This document shows, piece by piece, positions 1-7,620 of a stretch of 13,639 bases of DNA. Both the position numbers and the translations under genes were made by a program. How positions within the stretch are numbered: the stretch's first letter is position 1; each line of letters begins with the position of its first letter. The DNA comes from Bacteroidota bacterium (GTDB taxonomy: Bacteria > Zhuqueibacterota > JdFR-76 > DREG01): the NCBI GenBank assembly GCA_030624545.1, contig JAUXJX010000011.1, positions 1 to 13,639 of the forward strand, in the 5' to 3' direction. The notes below the pieces were generated by a model. It made no database searches. It worked only from the letters and a program-made list of their open reading frames with translations, and was not told where the DNA came from.

Positions 1-1
1 G

Positions 2-1387
2 GGGGCATATCCTTATGTGGTTGGCGGGGTTTCAATTTGGCTGCATCAATTGATAACCAACCTACCACACATAGATTTTGTTCTGTGGACCATCGTTCCG
101 GATAAGGATCAACCGCATCGATTTGATCTTCCCAAAAACGTCGTTTCGGTCCACGAGCTTCCACTCTCGCGAAAGCTGCAGAATTATAAAAGAAAGCGGC
201 GGGTTAACGACCAATGGAAGACCATTCACGATTTTCACAACAAAATGGAAGATGGCAAAAGTGGGCGGTTTGATGAGCTTTATCACCAATTCTCTAAAAA
301 CGGCCCCGGTCCACTTTCGCCTGAAAATCTATTGAAGGATTTCCAGGGATGGGAGTTGCTCACAGAAAAATACAACAAAAATCATCCCATCATGCCCTTT
401 ATTGACTACTACTGGAGTTGGCGGGCTACCCATTTCCCCCTATTTCAAATGTTTCAGGCAGATGTCCCCAAAGCAGATATTTATCATGCCGTTTCCACTG
501 GATATGCAGGGCTGCTTGGGGCCACAGCAAAATGTGAAACGGGCAAGCCCTTTATTCTTACTGAGCATGGCATCTACGCCAAGGAACGAGAGATTGAGAT
601 CAACCAGTCCGAGTCACATGCGGGCTATCAAAAAAGGATGTGGAAAAAGAATTTTCAATCGCTGGCCAGAATCGCTTATGGCCAGGCGGATAAGATTATC
701 GCCCTGTTTAAGCGCAACCAGGATTTGCAGATTCAGATGGGTGCCCCGGAAGCCCGCTGTGAGGTTATTCCAAACGGCGTTCACATCGAACAATTCAAGG
801 ACTTGGAACCCAAGAAGCATAAAGGATTTAACGTCGGCTACATCGGCCGGATGGTCGCAATCAAGGACGTGAAGAATTTTGTCATGGCCGCCCGAATTGC
901 GAAAGACCAGATTCCAAACAGCCATTTTTATCTGATCGGGCCACAGGAAGAACAAAACGAGTATTACAAAGAACTGTTGATCCTGGTTCAGAATCTAGAT
1001 CTCGTCGATTCGGTCACCTTTACGGGCAAAGTGGATGTGAAGGAATATTTCCCATTATTGGATGTGCTTTGTCTTTCGAGCATCAAAGAAGCGCAGCCGC
1101 TGGCCGTCATCGAATCATTGATCGCCGGCGTGCCTATAGTAGCCACTCATGTTGGAGATGTGGAGGATATCCTGCGAGAAGACGGCATTATCGTCCCGCC
1201 TAAGAGTCCGGCAAAGTTGGCAGGGGGTGTAATCAAATTTGCTCAGGATGCGGAATTTCGCACAAGATGCATTCAGCGCGGCAGGCAGCGGGCAATTGTC
1301 GACTATGATCTGAACCGCCTGATTCATCGATACAGCGAGATCTACAATCAATTTGATAGCAAGGAGGCCGTTAGGTGGCGGGCATAG
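2..1387 (+). CDS. pelF: PelF-like glycosyltransferase (GT4 family), 5'-truncated by the window edge
   Basis: Cytoplasmic glycosyltransferase that polymerises the Pel exopolysaccharide from UDP-sugar donors. The reading frame is open from base 2 and translates as GAYPYVVGGVSIWLHQLI, the conserved PelF N-terminus, so the GTG at 17 is not a real start and roughly 10 residues lie upstream of the window. Counting from that GTG, the PelF-type N-terminal region contains LTEHGIY (181-187). The GT-B C-terminal half carries IPNGV (251-255), IGRMVAIKDVKN (276-287) and the EX7E motif of retaining GT4 enzymes, E358 and E366 (codons at 1088 and 1112). The visible 461 residues are slightly shorter than the roughly 500 residues of Pseudomonas PelF. 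The stop TAG (1385-1387) lies inside pelG, giving a 13-bp overlap that suggests translational coupling. Identification is strong because the next gene is pelG; sugar donor specificity cannot be read from the sequence. Confidence 0.93.
   Translation, partial: GAYPYVVGGVSIWLHQLITNLPHIDFVLWTIVPDKDQPHRFDLPKNVVSVHELPLSRKLQNYKRKRRVNDQWKTIHDFHNKMEDGKSGRFDELYHQFSKNGPGPLSPENLLKDFQGWELLTEKYNKNHPIMPFIDYYWSWRATHFPLFQMFQADVPKADIYHAVSTGYAGLLGATAKCETGKPFILTEHGIYAKEREIEINQSESHAGYQKRMWKKNFQSLARIAYGQADKIIALFKRNQDLQIQMGAPEARCEVIPNGVHIEQFKDLEPKKHKGFNVGYIGRMVAIKDVKNFVMAARIAKDQIPNSHFYLIGPQEEQNEYYKELLILVQNLDLVDSVTFTGKVDVKEYFPLLDVLCLSSIKEAQPLAVIESLIAGVPIVATHVGDVEDILREDGIIVPPKSPAKLAGGVIKFAQDAEFRTRCIQRGRQRAIVDYDLNRLIHRYSEIYNQFDSKEAVRWRA
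1361..1367 (+). promoter_or_regulatory. Strong Shine-Dalgarno of pelG inside pelF
   Basis: AAGGAGG lies 7 nt before the GTG at 1375, inside the last codons of pelF. It fixes the non-ATG start of pelG and supports coupled translation of the overlapping pair. Confidence 0.8.
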
Positions 1388-2868
1388 GATTCGAGCTGCA
1401 AAAGTTAATCCGCAAGGGCACTCTTTTTTCCACTCTCAAGGCTTTCATGTTCGGCTCGATCCTGTCGGCCGGTCCTATGATTCTTACAGTGCTGTGCATC
1501 GGTATCATCGGTTGGATCAGCTACGGTTTGTTCCACGAAGGTATCTTGCGTATTTTTTCGGTAACCATAGTCTATACATTTGCCTTTTCCCTGATACTGA
1601 CGGGTCCCTTTCAACTGGTATTTACGCGATATGTCGCTGACAAGCACTTCACCAAAGACTTGCAGGATGTCTACCCGGGCTTCCTCACATCTTCAGTCTT
1701 CATCGCGGGACTCGCTCTTTTAGTCTCTGTTCCCTTTTACTCTTTGATGAAAGTCTGGGTGCCGGTCGGGAATCTACTGGTCTATAAGATCTTTGCTGTT
1801 CTTACCTTTGTTGTTACCTGTTTGGTCTGGCAACTCATGGGATTCGTAAGCACATCTAAGGAATATCAAAAAGTAGCATGGTCCTATTTTTTTGGCACGA
1901 TTCTCAGTATCGTGTTGGCCTTTCTACTGATCCCGTCGATTACCGTGGCCGGAGGGCTCGCCGGATATTGTACAGGCCAGATCCTGATCGCAGTTCTGTT
2001 GTACAGGATTACCACAAAGAATCTCGACAAAAGGCAAAAGTGGACTAATACATATTTCTCCTATCTGCGAAAATATCATCTCATCGCACTGAATGGTCTT
2101 GTCTTCAATATAGGACTATGGGTAGATAAATTCTTGTTCTGGGAACACTTTAAGGAAAGCAACGGAACCTCATTTTTCTATACCTACAATTATTATGACG
2201 TCCCCTATTTCCTAAGCTTTTTCAGCATCATCCCGGCAATGGCCTATTTTCTAATATTGACGGAGACCAACTTCTACAAATCCTATACCGCTTTCGTTAA
2301 AGATGTCCTGAGCCAGCCGCTTTTGTTAATCGAGAGGAAAAAGAAGGACATGCTCGATACGCTAAAGGAGGGCATGCGGGGCATGCTGAAACTGCAGGGG
2401 ATCACCACGCTTCTGTTGATTGTTTTTGCCGAGCCTGTCTTGGTCTTTCTCGGCTACAAAGGAGTCTCCATTTGGCTGTTCCGGATTCTACTTGTGGGTA
2501 CGTTCTTGCATGTCGTCAATATGAATCTCAACATCATATTTCTTTACTATGAGATGAGAAAAAGGGCTTTTTTGCTCATTCTGCTATTCTTGATATTAAA
2601 CCTTGTTTTCACCTACATCTCAATCCAGATGGGTATTAGATATTTTGGCTTTGGCTTTCTCGCCGCCGGTATAATCACTACTTCAATCGCCTGGCCGCTT
2701 CTGATGCAATCCATGAAGCGAATCGACTTCTACATTTTCGCGTCCCAGCCGATCGATTCTGTCGTCAAGATCGATAAAAAGAACGGGCGGCAGAGATCAC
2801 GGTTTTTCTCCAAACCCGGATGGTGGCCCGGTTCCAACCAGGACACAAAGCCAGAGTCTTACAACTAG
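1375..2868 (+). CDS. pelG: PelG-like polytopic membrane protein of Pel exopolysaccharide export
   Basis: Inner-membrane protein related to polysaccharide flippases (MOP/PST type), thought to move the growing Pel polymer across the cytoplasmic membrane with PelD, PelE and PelF. The GTG start gives MAGIGFELQKLIRKG, which closely matches the characteristic PelG N-terminus (MAGIGFELRKL), and a perfect ribosome site precedes it. The 497-residue protein is mostly hydrophobic with about 12 likely membrane segments, for example around residues 25-48, 55-78, 100-120, 130-150 and several between 370 and 445. After the last segment (about residue 455) there is a polar, basic tail of about 40 residues that the 456-residue Pseudomonas PelG lacks. 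It overlaps pelF by 13 bp and ends 26 bp before the TPR/porin gene. Very likely PelG; the tail function is unknown. Confidence 0.93.
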   Translation: MAGIGFELQKLIRKGTLFSTLKAFMFGSILSAGPMILTVLCIGIIGWISYGLFHEGILRIFSVTIVYTFAFSLILTGPFQLVFTRYVADKHFTKDLQDVYPGFLTSSVFIAGLALLVSVPFYSLMKVWVPVGNLLVYKIFAVLTFVVTCLVWQLMGFVSTSKEYQKVAWSYFFGTILSIVLAFLLIPSITVAGGLAGYCTGQILIAVLLYRITTKNLDKRQKWTNTYFSYLRKYHLIALNGLVFNIGLWVDKFLFWEHFKESNGTSFFYTYNYYDVPYFLSFFSIIPAMAYFLILTETNFYKSYTAFVKDVLSQPLLLIERKKKDMLDTLKEGMRGMLKLQGITTLLLIVFAEPVLVFLGYKGVSIWLFRILLVGTFLHVVNMNLNIIFLYYEMRKRAFLLILLFLILNLVFTYISIQMGIRYFGFGFLAAGIITTSIAWPLLMQSMKRIDFYIFASQPIDSVVKIDKKNGRQRSRFFSKPGWWPGSNQDTKPESYN

Positions 2869-2894
2869 CAACGACAAAAGACGGAAGTTTGGTT

Positions 2895-4697
2895 ATGCAA
2901 TTCAAAAGGCTTCACGGCAAATTAGGAATTTGCGCAATACTGTTTTTCTTAATCCCCACAATTGCCTTCGGCAACGACAAGTACGAATCTTTGAAGAAAC
3001 TACTGGAAGACGGCCAATATGAGCTTGCGCTTTCCGAGATTAAGACTCTCGCAGAAAACGGTCCGGTGCCGGTTAGAGAGCTTCTGGAATTAAGCAGAAT
3101 TCTTGAAGCCAATGACTATATCCCTGTTGGAATCTCACTTCTCGAAAAGCAGAGAGTCCATTATAACGATTCCTTGCAGGTATTGGAAAGATTGGCGCAA
3201 TTATATATCGAATCGAACCAATCGAACAAGGCAATTGGAATTTATGAAGATCTGGTACGATTAGACCGGAACCGGAGACAATATTGGCTGCAGCTCGGAC
3301 AGCTTTGTTCCTGGAACGAAAAATCCGTACGGGCCATGGAGGCCTACGAGCAAGCCGCGTCACTTGATCCCACGGACACCAATACCCTGTCACAACTAAG
3401 ACAGCTCTATCTGTGGAACGAACATCCTAAGAGAGCTTACCAGATCGAGAAGGTGTTGCTCCGTCGCGAACCCTCCAACCTCGAATTGTGGAAGCAACAT
3501 GGTATGCAGGCAATATGGCTGGGCAAAAACGAGGAGGCCATTGACGCATTCAAGAATATTCTGAAGCAGGACCCTGCAAATGTAGAAGCCTTCTTTCTGC
3601 TCGGCGAGACCGCCCTCTGGTCCAATCGTCACCGGGAGGCCGAGATCAGCCTTGGCCAGGTTCTCAAGATGCAGCCGCAAAATGAACAGGCCAGATTCTA
3701 TTTGGCCCAATTGAAGCAGTGGAAACCATTCGGGTGGCGAACTGCCAAAGATTACTATGAACATATTCTGAAGGAAAACCCTTCTCATGAGGAGAGTAAG
3801 AAACAACTCACCCTAATTCGCAAAGAGTATAACCCGCTTTTCAATTCAAGGGCAAAGTATACGGATGATTCGAATGGCCTGAAAAAGACCGAGGTGTCGG
3901 CTCTGCAAAATCAATATGTAACGGCGCACTGGGAATTTGAAGCAGAAACAATATATCGCCGGCTTGAAGAAAAAACATCGGCGGGGAGGCTTCTCTACAA
4001 TGGCGAAGGCCTAAGGCTCGGGGGAATCTGGCATGTCTCGCCGAGGGTTCAGGTCATTGGCAACGGTGGGTTTGTTCATTTTAATGTGGGAAAGGCCTTT
4101 GGGCTTGGAAAGATTCAAGTTCAACAAACACTTTCCAACAAGAAAAGCTGGCCAGGGCAGTTGACTACCTCCACCTTCTTAAAGTTCGACAATGTGATGG
4201 ATGGAGTTCTGGCAATTAAGCAAGAATTTACGGGCAAGAGTCTCGGCCAAAATGTCTTCTGGACCATATCGCCTTCTATCACTCTAAGTGGCGAATTGGA
4301 ACACAGCTGGTACTCAGATGACAATCGCAAAGTGGAGATTAACTCCGAAGGACAGTTTCGATTTCATTCAGGCCCTCCCTCCTTTTATCTTACAGCCGTC
4401 TATTCCTATTTAGATATGCGCTTGTACTATCCTGATTCCGAACCATATTGGACACCGCAGGACTTCTGGACCAGAGCCCTGGGCTTGAGCGGAAAATTTC
4501 TCCTGGGCCGCAAGGCCTCGTTAACGGTAGGGCACGCATTGACAGAACAGACCGGACACAAATTCGCCAACAATTGGAAAGTCGACGTTTCCTGGCAGCC
4601 GAACGACTATACCCAGCTTCAAATTGCCTATCAGGATTTCGGCTCGCAATTCTATTCTTATCGGAGTTTTGCAGGGCAGTTTTCTTATAGATGGTAG
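2895..4697 (+). CDS. Secreted TPR protein with C-terminal outer-membrane beta-barrel, PelB-like exopolysaccharide porin
   Basis: Probable outer-membrane export protein for the Pel polymer. The ATG at 2895 yields a clean signal peptide (basic MQFKRLHGK, hydrophobic core, likely cleavage after TIAFG at residue 26, no lipobox Cys), so it is preferred to the in-frame GTG at 2820, which would bury the signal 25 residues in. A GGAAG-like site sits about 8 nt upstream. Residues 30-310 are helical TPR-type repeats; several carry a Trp, as in LCSWNEK, LYLWNEH, AIWLGKN and ALWSNRH, followed by A-x-x-x-[FY/L] and DP-type turns. Residues 315-600 alternate polar and hydrophobic/aromatic residues and end in FSYRW, a C-terminal aromatic as expected for an outer-membrane barrel. 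At 600 residues it is half the size of Pseudomonas PelB (about 1190) but has the same TPR-then-porin order. Position directly after pelG supports the role; orthology to PelB is inferred. It could instead be a YaiO/BcsC-like barrel. Confidence 0.8.
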   Translation: MQFKRLHGKLGICAILFFLIPTIAFGNDKYESLKKLLEDGQYELALSEIKTLAENGPVPVRELLELSRILEANDYIPVGISLLEKQRVHYNDSLQVLERLAQLYIESNQSNKAIGIYEDLVRLDRNRRQYWLQLGQLCSWNEKSVRAMEAYEQAASLDPTDTNTLSQLRQLYLWNEHPKRAYQIEKVLLRREPSNLELWKQHGMQAIWLGKNEEAIDAFKNILKQDPANVEAFFLLGETALWSNRHREAEISLGQVLKMQPQNEQARFYLAQLKQWKPFGWRTAKDYYEHILKENPSHEESKKQLTLIRKEYNPLFNSRAKYTDDSNGLKKTEVSALQNQYVTAHWEFEAETIYRRLEEKTSAGRLLYNGEGLRLGGIWHVSPRVQVIGNGGFVHFNVGKAFGLGKIQVQQTLSNKKSWPGQLTTSTFLKFDNVMDGVLAIKQEFTGKSLGQNVFWTISPSITLSGELEHSWYSDDNRKVEINSEGQFRFHSGPPSFYLTAVYSYLDMRLYYPDSEPYWTPQDFWTRALGLSGKFLLGRKASLTVGHALTEQTGHKFANNWKVDVSWQPNDYTQLQIAYQDFGSQFYSYRSFAGQFSYRW

Positions 4698-4735
4698 TGT
4701 TGCAGGTGCTCTACGATAAACAGGTATGTTGACAC

Positions 4736-5587
4736 CTACTCCTTCGCAGGCCGCATCTTCTTAAGGAACTCGCGCACCTCCTGACGCGGTGCAAGCTCGG
4801 CAATATAGTTGAATTGACCCGCCTGTAGTCTTTCACCCCCATCGATGGTGACGCATTCGCCGGTTACGTACGGGGACAAATCAGACATGAGAAAGACCGC
4901 GAGATTTGCAAGCTCTATATGCTCGCCGAAGCGTCCGGCGGGTATTCTGCGCATGAACTTCTTCTCGAACTCAGGGTCGGGCACGAGCCGGGTCCACGCG
5001 CCCTTTGTGGGGAACGGTCCCGGCGCAATTGCATTGACGCGAATGCCGTAAGTGGCCCATTCAAAAGCCAGGGATTTGCTCATTGCCAACACACCGGCCT
5101 TTGCACAGGCGGAGGGCATCACAAACGCGCAGCCGCTCTCGGCATAGGTCGTGATAATGTTGAGAATGTTGCCCGTATTGCCACTGTCTATTAGATACTT
5201 GCCAAAATGGTGAGTGCAGTTGAAGGTGCCATGCAGGACAATATCGACTACCGACTTAAAGCCGTTTGGACTCAAGTCTTCTGTCGCGCACAGAAAATTT
5301 CCGGCAGCATTATTGACCAATCCATTCAATTCACCAAACTCCTCCACGAGTCGTTCAATCATAATTCCAACGGCTTCGTAATCACGAACATCCACTTGAT
5401 GCGTCAGGATGTTGGCCTTGGTTTCAGAGAGTTCAGACGCCGCCTTTTCCAATTTTTCCGGGTTCCGGCCGCAGATCGCGACTTTCGCGCCCAATTCGGC
5501 GAATCTCTTCGCCATGGAGAAGCCAAGGCCGCTGCTGCCGCCGGTTACCAGGATTGATTTGTTCGACAGGGTGTCTTTTCCGAACAT
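4736..5587 (-). CDS. Short-chain dehydrogenase/reductase, 2,4-dienoyl-CoA reductase-like
   Basis: NAD(P)H-dependent SDR oxidoreductase, 283 residues. It has the dinucleotide motif TGGSSGLG (15-22), NNAAGN (92-97) and a PG motif (189-190). The usual YxxxK is replaced by SACAK; the tyrosine instead sits 15 residues before the lysine (Y148 in ITTYAESG and K163). That spacing, together with PSACAKAGVLAMSKSLAFEW and GPFPTKGAW, is the pattern of mitochondrial-type 2,4-dienoyl-CoA reductase (DECR1), which reduces dienoyl-CoA during beta-oxidation of unsaturated fatty acids. GRNPEKL after the second strand places an Arg where NADPH 2'-phosphate is often bound. The ATG at 5587 is preceded by GAGGA at 5592-5596. 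No fatty-acid oxidation genes are visible nearby, so the substrate is inferred from family resemblance only. It converges with the TPR/porin gene (38 bp gap, no clear terminator hairpin) and lies 194 bp downstream of the ABC pair. Confidence 0.85.
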   Translation of the reverse strand: MFGKDTLSNKSILVTGGSSGLGFSMAKRFAELGAKVAICGRNPEKLEKAASELSETKANILTHQVDVRDYEAVGIMIERLVEEFGELNGLVNNAAGNFLCATEDLSPNGFKSVVDIVLHGTFNCTHHFGKYLIDSGNTGNILNIITTYAESGCAFVMPSACAKAGVLAMSKSLAFEWATYGIRVNAIAPGPFPTKGAWTRLVPDPEFEKKFMRRIPAGRFGEHIELANLAVFLMSDLSPYVTGECVTIDGGERLQAGQFNYIAELAPRQEVREFLKKMRPAKE

Positions 5588-5781
5588 GTTGTCCTCACTT
5601 GAATTATCACTGCCTATTCAATGCAGACATTTTCGCTTTGGGGGAATGCTAAAAACGAACGCCTCTTAATGAACATCAAGGCTTTCAGGTTCTAAGGAGC
5701 AATTGACGGCAATAGCAATCTACAAATCAGGGTTCTTTCAATCAAATACTAAAGGGCTCCCTTGACTCTATACATGATGAT
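5588..5781. other. Intergenic gap between ABC pair and SDR gene
   Basis: 194 bp between two leftward genes. Apart from the SDR ribosome site (5592-5596) there is only a weak leftward promoter-like pair (AATCAA 5740-5745 and AATCTA 5717-5722 on the plus strand, 17 bp apart, 4/6 matches each). No clear terminator hairpin follows the ABC gene. The gap suggests that the SDR gene has its own promoter, but this is not proven. Confidence 0.35.
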
Positions 5782-7620
5782 CTAGTTCTCAACTTGAGTT
5801 GAAGAACTTGTAACTTCTTGTCTACCCGCATGAATATGATCTTCGTACTGAATCTCATACAATTTGCGATAAATTCCATCCAATTTGAGCAATTCGTCGT
5901 GGGTTCCTTTTTCCCGGATTTGGCCCTTGTGCAGCACGACGATCTGATCTGAGTGCTTGATGGTGGAAAGCCGGTGTGCAATTACGATGGATGTGCGGTT
6001 GGAGAGAAGTTTGTCGAGAGCATCTTGAATGAGACTTTCTGTTAGGGAATCTACGCTCGCGGTTGCTTCATCCAGAATCAGGATCTCGGGATTAAAAGCC
6101 AGGGCCCGCGCAAAGGCGAGCAATTGGCGCTGTCCCATGGAAAGCAGGCTGCCCCGCTCGCGTACGTCTGTTTCGTACCCTTGTTCCAATCGTTCGATAA
6201 ACTGATGCGCGGAAACATGCCGGGCAGAGGATTCGATGCGCTCTTGTGAAAAATCTTCTCCGAGGCTAATATTGTGTGCAATGCTTCCCGAAAAAATGAA
6301 AATGTCCTGCTGAACAATTGCGATCCGTTCACGCAGGTCTTCCAGCGAAAGACTGCGAATATCGATGCCATCGAGAAGGATCTGACCCTTTTGAGGATCG
6401 TAAAAACGACACAGCAGATTGATCATCGAGGTCTTTCCGGCTCCCGTGGCGCCAACAATCGCAATGGTCTGGCCCTTTTCGATTTCGAGAGAAATATCCT
6501 TCAGAACGTATTCGTCTTCATTATACGCAAATGAAACCCCACGAAACTCGATACTATTCTGCAGCGCACCCAAATACTCAGGGCGGGCAGGAGGGAGTAT
6601 TTCAGGCTTTTCATCGAGGATTTTAAAGATTCTTTCCGCGGCGGCCATCGCGCCTTGCAGAATATTGTATTTCTCCGCCAGATCGCTGATCGGACGGAAA
6701 AAATACTGGGCATATTGAATAAACGCAATCAGCACGCCCAGTGATATGACGGCCGTTCCCGTTTCCCAGCCACCGTAGGCAATGGTGGCGCCCATTGCCA
6801 GATAGCTAATAAACGAAACGGTGGGATAGAATATGGCAAAGTAGAAAATGGTCTTTAGGAAAGCATCCAGGTGGGCATGATTTAACTTGTCGAATTCCTG
6901 AAAATTCCTCTCCTCACGAGAGAATAGCTGTACGATGGACATCCCGCTGATGTTCTCTTGCAAAAAGGCGTTGATCCTGGCGATCCTCTTCCGGATGTTC
7001 CGAAAGCTCTCCCTCACCCTCTTGCGAAACAGAAAGGTCACATAGAAAAGCGGCGGCACCACGCTAAATGTGACGAGCGCCAACTCAGTATCCATATAGA
7101 GCATTACAATGACAATGCCTACCAACATAAACAGATCACCAAAGATTGCGACCAGGCCCGAGGACAATACCTCGTTCAAGCTCTCGACGTCGGTTGTGAC
7201 CCGGGTAACCAGACGGCCCACCGGGTTGCGGTCATGGAACCGGACGGAAAGCTTCTGCAAATGTGTGATCACCTGGCGGCGCAGGTCAAACATGAGGTGC
7301 TGGCCGATCCACTGCATTAAATAGGTTTGCGCAAGAATGAGGAAGAACATCAGGAACAATATCCCGACAAACAAAAGCGCCAGGCGGAGTAATCCTGAGT
7401 AATCTCCAGGCAGGATATAATTGTCGATGGCTATCTTGGTCAGGTACGGGCCGACAAGGCGCCCGCTCGCCGTGACCAAAAGCAGAACAACAGCCAGCCA
7501 GATTTGACTGGAATAGGGTTTGAGGTAAACCAGCAGCCGCTTCATCAAACGGCTGTCATATGCCTTGCCGGTTATCTCGTCTTCAGCAATGGTAAAGCCT
7601 TTTATCCCACCTTTACGCAA
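5782..7620 (-). CDS. ABC exporter half-transporter, catalytically intact subunit (MdlB-like)
   Basis: Fused membrane and ATPase domains of a type IV (exporter) ABC transporter, 612 residues. Six membrane helices lie between about residues 38 and 312, and the nucleotide-binding domain spans about 355-590. It has Walker A GATGAGKT (390-397), Q-loop Gln438, Walker B ILILD (513-517) followed by the catalytic Glu518, and H-loop His549. Its signature is LSMGQ (493-497) instead of LSGGQ. This combination of good Walker B and altered signature is that of MdlB- or TM288-type subunits. The TTG start at 7620 overlaps the stop of the partner gene by 8 bp, with GGAG/AGGAG sites just upstream; the EITGKAYDSRLMKRLL segment near the N-terminus is typical of these proteins, so the upstream start is favoured over Met26. 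Substrate is unknown; drugs, lipids or glycolipids are all possible for this family. Confidence 0.9.
   Translation of the reverse strand: MRKGGIKGFTIAEDEITGKAYDSRLMKRLLVYLKPYSSQIWLAVVLLLVTASGRLVGPYLTKIAIDNYILPGDYSGLLRLALLFVGILFLMFFLILAQTYLMQWIGQHLMFDLRRQVITHLQKLSVRFHDRNPVGRLVTRVTTDVESLNEVLSSGLVAIFGDLFMLVGIVIVMLYMDTELALVTFSVVPPLFYVTFLFRKRVRESFRNIRKRIARINAFLQENISGMSIVQLFSREERNFQEFDKLNHAHLDAFLKTIFYFAIFYPTVSFISYLAMGATIAYGGWETGTAVISLGVLIAFIQYAQYFFRPISDLAEKYNILQGAMAAAERIFKILDEKPEILPPARPEYLGALQNSIEFRGVSFAYNEDEYVLKDISLEIEKGQTIAIVGATGAGKTSMINLLCRFYDPQKGQILLDGIDIRSLSLEDLRERIAIVQQDIFIFSGSIAHNISLGEDFSQERIESSARHVSAHQFIERLEQGYETDVRERGSLLSMGQRQLLAFARALAFNPEILILDEATASVDSLTESLIQDALDKLLSNRTSIVIAHRLSTIKHSDQIVVLHKGQIREKGTHDELLKLDGIYRKLYEIQYEDHIHAGRQEVTSSSTQVEN

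Noticed and set aside
17..19. GTG as the start codon of pelF
   Set aside because: The frame is open upstream to the window edge and encodes the conserved GAYPYV sequence before this GTG, so the gene begins outside the window.
2820..2894. Longer N-terminus for the TPR/porin gene from GTG at 2820
   Set aside because: It would overlap pelG by 49 bp and place 25 non-hydrophobic residues ahead of a clean signal peptide that begins at the ATG at 2895.
4698..4735. Bidirectional terminator between the converging TPR/porin and SDR genes
   Set aside because: Only AGGTG and CACCT arms about 24 bases apart are visible, with no T-run; too weak to call.
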